Below are positions 46,631 to 56,432 of a stretch of 64,000 nt of DNA, in pieces. The position numbers were made by a program, and so were the translations under genes. The notes beneath the pieces were generated by a model. The model was not told where the DNA came from. It worked only from the letters and a program-made list of their open reading frames with translations, and ran no database searches. Each line of letters begins with the position of its first letter. The first letter of the stretch is position 1. The DNA comes from Linderina pennispora (lineage: Eukaryota > Kickxellomycota > Kickxellomycetes > Kickxellales > Kickxellaceae): the NCBI RefSeq assembly GCF_002104995.1, contig NW_024468249.1, positions 1,922,001 to 1,986,000 of the forward strand. The letters are read 5' to 3'.

Positions 46631-47504
46631 TTGACCATCTGCTTCTCTACGCTCATCCATGTCGGAATGTGCTGGTACGCCTGGGTCCAGGAACTGGCGG
46701 TCTAGGGGCTCGGTCCAGTTGGCGAGCCGCGGCTCCAGCCTCCTCGCCTCGTCCCACGCGCTGTTGGTCAAAAGCTTGGAGATCTTGAGCTCCATGCCGT
46801 CGTCGGCCGGGTACAGGTCACGACGCTGGAAAACGGCGGGCGGGAACAGCGAGTACGCATTGAGCAGCTTGCGCTTAATCCAGCGCGACCATCGACACGT
46901 CGAGGGTGGCAGCCGACAAGTTGCGCACGAAATATGCAAACAGCTTCTGCGCCCCGCTGCGGCTGACAATATACCCAGAGGTGCAGAACGGCTTGGTGGC
47001 CTTGAAGACATCCTGTCCGCGCGGCTTCCCCTGGCCCTCGTCCATCGAGCAGTGCCCGACATATAGAATGTCCCACTTTTTGCGCTGCACAGCCGCCATG
47101 GCTTTGGCGATGCGCTCGACAAAGTCTACCTCAAAGTCCACATCGTCCTCGATCACCAGTGCGTGGCGGAAGTTGTTGTTGATGATGTTGCGCCAGACGT
47201 CCAGATGTGAGATCTGCCGCCCGGTGAACAGTTCGCCGTCCAGGTGCATGTACTCTAGCAGGGCTCGCATGCGCGCGTGTCGCCCCAGCCGATTCTGCAC
47301 GTTCAGGCAGTATATGTGGTCGGTGAATGCCTGCGAGTATTGCTGGGCTGGTGGGCCTAGTGCAAATGGAGCTGAGGCTGTCGGCATGTCCACGTAGAGG
47401 TGCTTGAGGATCCACATAAAGGAAAGCAGAATGCTGATGCCAAAGTACACCTTGATGGCGCGCCCATACCACCATGCTGCGTGCGAGCCCGAAATCGCCA
47501 TCAT
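46627..47504 (-). CDS. GT25-like glycosyltransferase, type II membrane protein, copy 1
   Basis: Starts MMAISGSHAAWWYGRAIKVY, with a signal-anchor helix (about residues 15-35, KVYFGISILLSFMWI) for Golgi insertion. The glycosyltransferase family 25 pattern follows: DHIYCLNVQNRLGRHARM, VWRNIINNNFRHALVIEDDV (EDDVD acidic metal-binding box near 47150), WDILYVGHC, KPFCTSGYIVSRSGAQKLF and VSMVALD. Frame breaks near 46880 and 46690; in the restored frame the end is WTQAYQHIPTWMSVEKQ, stop 46627-46629. About 290 residues. Related to the protein at 50429, which lacks one acidic residue of the box. Donor and acceptor are unknown; GT25 enzymes include collagen and LPS galactosyltransferases. Confidence 0.8.
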
Positions 47505-47768
47505 CCTTTGAATGCTGTTTCAATGTATACTAAAAAGTGCTACCGGAAAAAAGGGGTCAAAGACCATGTACAACAAAGGGATGCGGAAGCTGCACAATGC
47601 CCATGCATAAGGCTGAGAAACGTAGCATCTGGAGAATGCTGGAAATGACCATGAACCAGTTTGTTACGTGAGAATGTACAAAAAAGGGAGGGGGAGAAAA
47701 CTACATACAATTACGCTCGTCTCCGCAATATGCGCTCGAGAAAGAGAGAAAGAGAGGGAAATGCCCAT

Positions 47769-49345
47769 TCATATCTGCGGCACCCAGTGGTCGTGCCGAC
47801 ACGTCTCGCTGTCCACACAGCACTCGAGCGATGCAAACCACGGATCTCCGACAATGTCCACAATTTGTGCGCGTGTCCGCGGATTCGGGTCCAGGATCCT
47901 TCGCATAATGGCGTTGGCGTCCAGCGCACATTTCACATGGCTCTTTCTAGTCGTCAGGAAGCTCGTCGCCCACTCACGCGGCTTAAACCACGCGTCAAAA
48001 AACCTGCCGGGCTTCTGCGCAAACGCCGCATAGTGTGCGTCGCGCGCCGGCTGCGCAATCGCCCACGGGAACTGCATGTGTCGCATTGCAAAATATATCA
48101 CTCCCAGCGCCCACACGTCGGCTGCCGGCGCCAGGTAGTGGGTGCTGGTGAAGAGCTCTGGTGCCATGTACGGGTCGGACCCGCATACCCCTGATGATAG
48201 CATCTCGATGTAGTGGTGGGCAGGCTCGCTGGCGCCATTTGCCGACGACTTTGCCGGCGCGTTTGGCCGCGGTATATTGTATGGCGCCGGGCGACGGCCT
48301 GTGGTATTGCGCAATCGCGGCAGGGCGCGGCCCGACAGATGTGATTGCATGGGGCCTGGCGGGTGCGACTGTGCGCGGCTCGGCAGCAGCGGCTGCGTGT
48401 TGGGCACCCGCCGGCGGAACAGCGTAGCGCAGCCGAAATCGATTATCTTGACGATGCCGTCACTGGTCACACACACATTGTCTAGCTTCAGGTCGCGGTG
48501 TGCGACGCCGATCGCATGCAGATACGCCAACCCACGCACTAGCTGCACAAAGTAGCAGTCAAGCTGCTGGTCCGGTACACATACGCCCTGGGCAGCGGTG
48601 TGTCGGTGCAGTAGCGAAAACAGGTCGATGGCGCACGGCTCCATCACCACGTAGCACCGCTGGTCCGTCTCCACCACCACCTCGAATGTCCGCACCACGT
48701 TGCGGTGGTGCACGTTCATGGCGATCCCGAGTTCCTCCAGAACCCGCCGGCTCAGCGCCCCCACGCCGCCCTGCCCCGCCTCCTTGCCTGCAAACGTCTT
48801 CACCGCAAACACCTACTTTACGCATATTAGCCTGCTTGTCTCAAATCATATTTGCATGTGCCACCAATGGTTTGTTTGCTCAATGCGCATCTACCTCCAC
48901 TTTAATATATCGATCACTGTACATGTAATTTTCCTCTCTTTCCACCTCTTCCAATCTTGATCGCTCTGCATATTCACTTTACCTTGTTAACTATTCCCGA
49001 CCGATGGAGGTCCACGAACCCTCCCGTGCCTGCGCCCAGCCGCCGAATGCTTGCTCCAAGGATGCGTTGTGTCCACCCCGCCGGCCGCACTGTTAGCGAC
49101 AGCGCCCCGTCCACTGCATGCTGCCCGTCTGCAGCTATCCGGCTCTGCGGCGCCGACTGCGTCAGCCGCCCCGCCGCCTCAACCGGCACATTGGTCGTTG
49201 TCACCAGCGTCGTTTTTGTGCTCAGTCGCGACCCGCCCCCGCCCTGCACTACGAACCGGTTCTTTTGCCGCACATCTGCCTCCAGCGAGCAGTTCACTGT
49301 CGGCGCCACCGATATGTCCGGCCTGTTTGTCGCCATCATAACCAT
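47769..49345 (-). CDS. serine/threonine protein kinase, fungal NPR/HAL-type, copy 2, two exons
   Basis: Exon 1 (48983-49345) encodes the N-terminus (MVMMATNRPDISVAPTVNCS) and the glycine loop GAGTGGFVDLHRSGIVNK. A 170-nt intron (48813-48982, GTAAAG to AAGTAG) separates it from VFAVKTFAGKEA (VAIK lysine), the first residues of exon 2 (47769-48812). The domain continues with HRDLKLDN, IIDFGCATLF, an unusually long insert of about 70 residues rich in Pro, Ser and Arg in the activation region, then VCGSDPYMAPELF and VWALGVIYFAMRHMQFPW. Ends DHWVPQI, stop 47769-47771. 468 residues, intact frame. Clearly a paralogue of the kinase at 42402-43742. The nearest in-frame ATG is 49345; 49336 is an alternative. 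Confidence 0.87.
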
Positions 49346-50428
49346 CGTGTACAACAACAAATCAATAAATACAAAAAGAGAAAATAAACGTCAATTGGAT
49401 ACCCGAGATATTACCCAGCATCCGAAACAAAAAGAAAGGAAACAAAATGGGCGAGTGCCCGCTGCTTGTATTTATACCTGAAGGACTAGGTGCTCCGGTT
49501 TAATCAGCAGAGCATATCCAAAACCAGCAAAGAAAATATACAGCCGCCGCCCCGGGAGTGCGATGCCATTTGCTCCCCTTATGAGCACAGCCGTTCTCAC
49601 ACATCCTGCCCTGGCCCGAAAATCACTCCTCTCCCCACCGCTTCGCTATCAAAGGCAATCAGCTGGCCACACAGGCCTCGCTTGCCTTGCCCACGAGACC
49701 GGAGACGCTTGTTCCCTGCCTCCTGATTGGCCCGATCGCTGCAGATACAGAAAACCACCATAAAGACAATTGTTTTTCTGCCTCTAGCTCCTGTCCCCGG
49801 CGATCAGCAGCAACACAGCAACACAGCAACACAGCAACACAGCCAACTCTCGCACTGCCCATCTTTGGCAACAGAGAACCAAAGCACATGCCCACCCAGT
49901 GGGGCGACCTTGTTTATTTATTTTTCACAGAGCCTTCGCCACTACAGTTCTAGTCGTCGTAGATGGCCGCCGATAAAGCAGGAGAATAAAGGGCTTCTGG
50001 GTTCGCCGGGATTTCCCTTCTACTTCACTAATCACTGGCATCTCCGCCTTCAGTACGCCCAAATCTGCCACACAGCAGCCGTTTTTCCGTATAGCACTGC
50101 ACGCCACGCAGCATATGACCGGGTAATAGCATCTGCCCCCAGATATATTTCTTTTCCCGCTCTCCAAAAAAAAGAAAGAAAAACATCAAGAATGAGCCAG
50201 GCCTGGACGCCATACGTCATTCTTGGGCTGCCTCCGCCTCGCCATATCTCCGCACTCAAATCAAAATGCATGCCATTCCCGACATACGCATTACAGAAAT
50301 AGCAGCGGCCACTGTTTACAACTATGCAGGCTAAAGTGGTTCTGGTGTCTGACACAGAAGGAGGCACCCGCCAAGCTGCATCTTTTCACTATCATTCCGC
50401 CATCTACAAATCATATACACGTGGAACC
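49346..50428. other. intergenic, divergent promoter region
   Basis: About 1 kb between the second kinase (minus) and the second GT25-like gene (plus). It holds the 8-bp tandem repeat at 49808-49842. An in-frame ATG at 50324 could extend the GT25-like protein into it. Confidence 0.4.
49808..49842 (+). repeat. 8-bp tandem repeat (CAGCAACA unit, about four copies)
   Basis: Perfect tandem copies of CAGCAACA just upstream of the second GT25-like gene; no coding role seen. Confidence 0.8.
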
Positions 50429-51283
50429 ATGTATACACCGCTCGATGCTCCCGACTCGCCCGATGCCGCCAAGCGCACAGCATCCCACCGCCCACACCTG
50501 CTGCTGCTGCTGCTCCTGAGCCTGCTCGTCGGCATCGCGCTCTGGCCCCAGCCCCTGCCCGCTGCACCGCGCTCGGCCCTACAGACGTACAAGGTAGGCC
50601 AAACAAGCCTCCCTGTTCTGCCCGAATACCATCCGCAGGTGTACGCAAAGCTCGGCTTCGACCACATCTACGTGATCCACGACCCGGCCTTCCCGGACAG
50701 ACTCACCCGCTCCGCTCAGCTCCTGCAGATGCTCAAGATCTCGGCAGAATTTGTGCCCCAGGTCAATGACCCATGGCATACGTATTTTGGCGTGCTGCAC
50801 AATATGGCCCATGCCGGCCATCAGTCCGCCCTGGTCCTCGACGACTCGCTTGACATTGAGATTACCGTCAAAAAGACCATGCGTGCGGTCCACAGTCACC
50901 TGCCACCCGACTGGGACATGCTGTTCCCTGGCCACTGCGGCGCCTTCGAGTACATACAGCCAAAAGTCGACGTTGCCTTCAAGCCCCTACGCCATGCCAA
51001 TATGCCGATCTGCATGCACGCACACGCGCTCTCCCGCAAGGGCCTGCTCACTATCTTGCATCATCTGCGCGACTCGCCTGCCCGGGAATCCACAGCCCTC
51101 AACATGTCAATCATGCGCCTCAAGGAGAACAACCTGCTCCAGATGTTCTCCCTCGACTCTCCCATCTTCGTGCCCCGCGAGGCCCACAACACCAAGGTCC
51201 GTCTGGTCGGAAACAAGCCCCCGAAAATGTCTGCCCTCGAGCGTCTGGCGCTGTGGCAGGGCGAGGCTGGTCAAAGGCAATAA
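50429..51283 (+). CDS. GT25-like glycosyltransferase, type II membrane protein, copy 2
   Basis: Single intact frame, 284 residues from ATG 50429 (MYTPLDAPDSPDAAKRTASH), or 319 from the in-frame ATG 50324. I prefer 50429 because the short cytosolic tail then directly precedes the anchor helix (HLLLLLLLSLLVGIALWP, coded by a CTG-rich run). The lumenal domain follows the order seen in copy 1: DHIYVIHDPAFPDRL, QLLQMLKISAEFV, the acidic box as VLDDSLDIE near 50850, WDMLFPGHCGAFEYI, AHALSRKGLLTIL. Ends GEAGQRQ, stop 51281-51283. Overall sequence is only moderately like copy 1, so the duplication is old. Loss of one box Asp/Glu may alter activity. Convergent with the coiled-coil gene, 73 bp apart. 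Confidence 0.8.
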   Translation: MYTPLDAPDSPDAAKRTASHRPHLLLLLLLSLLVGIALWPQPLPAAPRSALQTYKVGQTSLPVLPEYHPQVYAKLGFDHIYVIHDPAFPDRLTRSAQLLQMLKISAEFVPQVNDPWHTYFGVLHNMAHAGHQSALVLDDSLDIEITVKKTMRAVHSHLPPDWDMLFPGHCGAFEYIQPKVDVAFKPLRHANMPICMHAHALSRKGLLTILHHLRDSPARESTALNMSIMRLKENNLLQMFSLDSPIFVPREAHNTKVRLVGNKPPKMSALERLALWQGEAGQRQ

Positions 51284-51356
51284 ATTTAGATTCGGATAAA
51301 AAGAAAATGATACATAATGAAATACTAAAATGGATCGAGTGGTTTGGCCGGTCCGC

Positions 51357-54300
51357 TTACATCCCGCTGGCAAAGCTCTTGATGCTGTTGCGCCATTCGA
51401 GCTCACTGCTCCGGCTCGCTGCACCGTCCGCCCTGCCAGAGGGCGCTGGACGCAGCGGCTCCTGCAGCGAATCAACGCTCTCAGCACCGTTGAACTCATC
51501 GTACGAGCTGATCTTGGACAGATCCAGGCCAGCCAGTGCGTCGTGGTCCAGCATCGACGACTGCGACGAGTCAATGGTCTCATAGCTGCACAGCATCCCC
51601 TGGCTCTTGCTTCGCTTGGACGGTGCCTCATGCTGGCAATCGGCTGCCAGGCCCACACTCGACTGCGTGCCCCACTGGCGCACATATGCGTCTGCGCGCT
51701 CGGCCTGAGCTGCATCCACAGTGATCTCGCGTAGCACCGGCCGCAGATACTCGTGGCTCAGCTGGTAGAAGCGGCTGGACTCGCTCTTCAGCTTCTGCTG
51801 CAAGTCGAGCACCTGCTGCTCCAGGAGGTCCGCGTTGGTCCGCAGATGCCTGTTCTCCAGCTCCAGCTGAGAAATCTGGGCCTTTTGCGCCGCACCGATG
51901 CCTCGGAAATCCGCACTCCGGCGCTGACCCCCTCCCTCCTCGGTTTCCATTCCCGAGCCCTCAGCATCCATGAACTCGTCCGTATCTGAATCCCCATCGC
52001 GGAACATTTCCTTCACATCCGCCGATATCTCCCGCTGCACATCCTCAAGCTGGCGCTGCACATCGTCGAGCTGGCGCTCCAGAGCACTGCACTTTTCGCG
52101 CAGCCCATCGCACTCCTCCTCCAGAATCTGGTTGCGGTGCTGCAGCTCATCGATTTCGATCGGGTTGGCGCTAGCCCTGACCTCTTCGCGCTGCAGATTG
52201 CGGATGGTGCCCAGCATCGTGTCGCGCTGCTCCTCATAGCTCTTCGTCTCCGCACGCATCCTGCTCAGCTCCTTCTCCATGTTGCTGACCGAGGCATGCA
52301 GCCGGGAATTCTCGGTCTCCAGCACCTCAACCAATCCGATCAGCTCAGTCTTGCTCATGGCGTCGTACCGGCTCCCAATTGCGGTTGCAGCATGCGAAAA
52401 GCGCGCTGTGCTCAGCGACATGTGATCATCTCCACCCGAAAGCTCCGACGGCGCACGAAGCGTCAGCGTCTCGCTTGTCGTGGTGGCAGTGCCAGCCCGC
52501 ACACGGAACGGAGAAGCGTCAGCAGCAGTACTGGTAGCCTTGTGCTGGGCTGCATCGGACTTGGCTGTTGCATTCGCAGTGGCAAGCTGCTTTTCGTATG
52601 TCTTCTTCAAGCGGTCAGCACGCTGCCGCTCACGGACAAGCGACTCTTGCTGTTCACGAAGCAGCGCATCCTTCTCAGCAAGGTTGTCTCGCAGCCTGGC
52701 GCCGATGCTCATCTCATCCTCGAGCTTCTGGCGGCAGGACTCGAGCTCATATTGCAAGTCGTCAAACTGCGCCTGCTCCTCATCAGTCATTCCGTGGGCC
52801 AGTGCGCACGGCGGCGGATTGGCCGCCTGGTCGGTGAGCTCGGCACACTGCCCCTTCAGCTCGGCGATCTGCGCACGAAGCACCTCGAGCTCACGGTTTG
52901 CGCGGCGATTCGATGCACAGGTGCGCTGGTAGTTGTCCAGTAGGGTCTCGAACGGCTGTCTGGTTGTCTTGCTCATGGCCTCGGTCATCATCTTCATCCG
53001 CATATTCATGTCAAAGATCTCGCGCTGCTGCTTCTGGATCAGCCTTTGCTGCGTCGCCACATCGCCGCTGGGCACACAGCCCTCCTTGCCAAACTCATCC
53101 TCATCGCTCGACGAGAAATCCTGGTCCTTCAGCTCGCTCTCGCTCAGCATCTCGTCCTTGTAGTACCAGTTGCTCTTAATCGGCGTCTTTGAATATTTGC
53201 TCTTCTGCTGCTGCTTCCGTGCCTTGCGTGGCGCTGCAGATCCGGGGATTGCCGAGCTTCCATGGACTGACGCGGTTTCAGTGGACCGGCTGCCGGATCC
53301 CTGGCCTGCGGTCACGGGTCTGTGCACTGCCCGCAACCGACGCTGTTCCTGGGACCATTATCTGCAGTGATCCAGCCTGCGAGTGTCTGTACCCATGGCG
53401 AGTGCCTCCTGGCCTCGAGGGGTGCTGGTAGTGGTCTCTGGGTCCCACAGGCAAATGAGTTTGTGCGCTGGCGCGTAGCTGCTGCTGTGGCAGGAGTCGG
53501 TGCTCCCCAGGCAAAGGACTCGCTATAGGCATCCCGCTCGTTCTGTGCATTGCTGGGAACTGCATCATACCACGAATTCACTGCACGTGGCCTTCCAGTG
53601 GTGGTGCTGCGCTCGGCCTGGCAGGTCGCGGTATGGCATGCCGGTGTTGTACCGTGCTTCCTCGAGAATGCTGGCGCGTGTCACTGGCGATACAGCACTG
53701 CCCACACGTGTGTGTCGCGGGCGCATGCCTCCGCCACCGCTAGCGACGGATATGCTGGAAATATCGGGGCTACGGATAAGAGGCTCGTCGCCAGCGCGTG
53801 GCGGTATGTCAAACGACGCAGTCCTGACCACGACCTCCTGCTGTGTGATGCACATTACCTAGCGACATCTCACGCACCGGTGCTGTTGGCGCAAGCTGGG
53901 CTGCTTCATCATAGGAGCTCCGGCCCGCTGCATACGGGTCGAGGTTAAATTGCGGCGGCCGTCCTGCTGCAAACGGCGATTCGTACTCGACCTGGGAGAA
54001 CCGCCGACCTCGGCCGTTGATGTGGCTGGTGGCTGCGCTGGTGGTCATGTCTGCCGACTGCCGATTAGCACTGCGTGACTGCGGTGTGGTGCGCGACCGG
54101 TTCATGCTGGAGACAGCCGACGGAGGGCCTGTCCTGCGCGGCGCCTCGGCCGAGTGCGGGCCGCCAGACAAAATAGTAGAAATAGACGGCCGGTGGTGCG
54201 GCGTAGTGGGAGTGATGTAGTTTGCATTGTCGTCAAACTGCTGGGCCGATCCTGGATCCCCTCTTACTATGCTGCCGTCATGGTGGCTTGGGGGCGACGC

Positions 54301-54729
54301 ATACCCCCTGTTGCCGCCACTGCCGCCTGCGCGCAGTAGCACTCTCACTATCGCCATACAGTGAGCCGTTATTGTCATACGGGTAGGATGTGCCGGGCGA
54401 CAGCGGTGTTGGTTGCTGCTGAGTGCTGCCGCGTCGCTGGTGATCCACCACCGCTGATGACCGACGTCCCCTTGCGAACAAATGACGACGCCCAGTGCTG
54501 TATCTGGCCACGCTTCGACGGAGGCGAAATTGCTGTTCTGCTGCTCGACGTCCGGTAAATCTCATTCACCGCTGGCCGCTCAATGTCCAGACTAAGCCGC
54601 GACTGGCGGTCGTTGTGGTAGCCCGGACGTTGGCGCGCGTCTATTGAACGCCGTGTGCCTATGTCAGCATCGCTGTACGTCGGCGACAGCTCTGGCTTGC
54701 CTTTGGACTTTCGGCTGGAACGCGTGCAT
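51357..54729 (-). CDS. large coiled-coil protein, possibly centrosomin/Mto1-like, frame broken
   Basis: The 3' two-thirds (51357-53336) is one intact frame. It contains a basic KARKQQQKSKYSKTPIKSNW block, an acidic SSSDEDEF block, then RLIQKQQREIFDMNMRMKMM, which resembles the N-terminal motif (Cnn_1N type) of centrosomin/Mto1/Pcp1 spindle-pole proteins. Long heptad-rich stretches follow (ANRELEVLRAQIAELKGQCA, LETENSRLHASVSNMEKELS, LEEECDGLREKCSALERQLD, and ISQLELENRHLRTNADLLEQ), with a Ser/Pro/acid tail ending SIKSFASGM, stop 51357-51359. Upstream to about 54729 a disordered Ser/Pro/Arg-rich N-terminus of about 450 residues is read through several frame breaks; start uncertain (candidate ATG at 54727-54729). 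Total about 1120 residues. Microtubule-organising function is an inference from one short motif. Confidence 0.65.
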
Positions 54730-56432
54730 GTCTGCTGGATACCGGGCCAGGAAATACTACGCGCAAGGAATGGCTGGAAGGGTGTAAAATGCCAGTGGAA
54801 TGGAATGGAATGGGGGAAAAAGCAGGTGTATAAATGTGCAAGCGTGCAATATATTATTTCGTGCAAATGGGCGAAAGGAGTGAGGGGCTAGAGGGGACCA
54901 CGCGATGGACGAGGCACCCACTAATAGTGCGCAAAATTTTCTCTAACGCCCTTGTCCAATTTGAACAACTGCTGTCCAGCAATTTCCAAAAACACCGGCT
55001 TCTGTTAATGAAGTCGAGAGCACGAGTCGGAGTGGGGGTGTGCGGCAGGCTTGCATAGACGCTGGGCGGTCTACTGCTTGTTCGCCGCCCGTTTGTCTGG
55101 CTGGTGCCGAGCGGCAGATGCGTCGGTGACCTGCGTTATTGTTGCACGCAAACAATGGCCTGCGATTCATTAGCTTATTTTTTTCGCCTAGCCTCGGGAT
55201 CTGGGCTGGCACGGGGGTGGTCTGCCTGCTCTCCCCCGGTACCGGGCTCGGGTGCGCATTTGGCAGAGCAAAGCGAGTACCTGGGGAGCTTTGCACCTGC
55301 GCTGCGGTTGGCTGGTGCCACAGTCGGCGCTTCCTTTCAACCCGCCCATCTAAGTGCTCGGTGGCGATAGCTCCAGACATGCATGAGCACAGCCATGTCC
55401 ATGCATCAGCGGCGGCTATAGTAGCGTGTCTCTTGCTCCCTAGAGATTGACAGCCATTGATCACCTGGCGAGACCAAGCCGCAGCTCATGGCGTCGTCAT
55501 GTCGCTTGCTGTTTTTGGGGACTGCGGGCCATGCTGGCCAGAGTCAACCCTGTCGGGACTTTATGCACTGGACGGGCCCTGGCGGTTGCTGGGAAGCTTG
55601 TCCACTAGCGATCCCAACGCGATAAGAGCTACACTGGCTAGGTCGCACAGAGCCCTTTGCATTGAGCGGCTGGTGACTGAGAAAGGGACAGTTCAAGCTA
55701 ACGCGAGCACGGGACAAGTGCACGGGTGCCGGAGCGCACCCCGATTGGCTGGAGCATGTGTCTTTGGCGGGGTAAGCCTTTCACAACGCAGCAGTACAAA
55801 TGCGGCACCGCTTTTCTGCGTGGAAGGCCAATGTGTTGAAATTACGAATATCTTACGCGTTGGCAAATGACGATGGAGATTTGACTGGCACATCTTCTAC
55901 GTAGACTGTCCATTTTCCACTCTGCGGGAATGGACGCGACGTCTAGAATGTGACCACCACTTTCCTTTTTCTGTGTCCATTATGTCTCCCTCCACCTATC
56001 CAGTGCTAGTTTTTTATCTGCCAGAGTAATTTGCGCTCTCAACCATTTCTTCTATTTCCAGTGCAATACCGGAAATGATATTTTGGCTCCACTCAGGAAC
56101 ACAAAGTGCCTTCTATGGGGACATCTTCCGCAGGTGAAAAAAGAAAATTATTGTGGAATTTTAGAAGGGAAACAAGGCAAAAGTTTCGCCTCATCCTATT
56201 GCATACCTGAGTCAGATTGCAATGACGCAGAGAAACCTCTGCTCGCGCCTCAGTGTGGCTAAACATATATAAAGGCACTGTCCCGCCCGTCCTCTCTACG
56301 TGCCGGATCTTTTCACTTCAGGAAAAACTACTCCCTAAAGCCTCTACCCCTCTGCTACCACTATCACTAGCAGCCTAATTCACTCTCCTGTAATTTTACT
56401 CTACCACATCGCCGATTCTTATTCACACCGTC
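54730..56432. other. intergenic, divergent promoter region of 1.7 kb
   Basis: Between the coiled-coil gene (minus) and the ENA-type ATPase gene (plus). A TATA box is at 56266-56274. Frames at 54943-55464 (minus) and 55457-55870 (plus) show no recognisable features and I do not call them. Confidence 0.4.
56266..56274 (+). promoter_or_regulatory. TATA box of the ENA-type ATPase
   Basis: TATATAAAG, 167 nt upstream of ATG 56433. Confidence 0.45.

Noticed and set aside
52137-52943. 268-codon plus-strand frame
   Set aside because: Antisense to the heptad-rich coiled-coil gene; Leu/Arg pattern is the complement of Glu/Gln codons.
54943-55870. Opposed frames of 173 codons (minus) and 137 codons (plus) in the ATPase promoter region
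   Set aside because: No domain, no signal peptide, poor start contexts and no compositional continuity; probably chance in GC-rich DNA.
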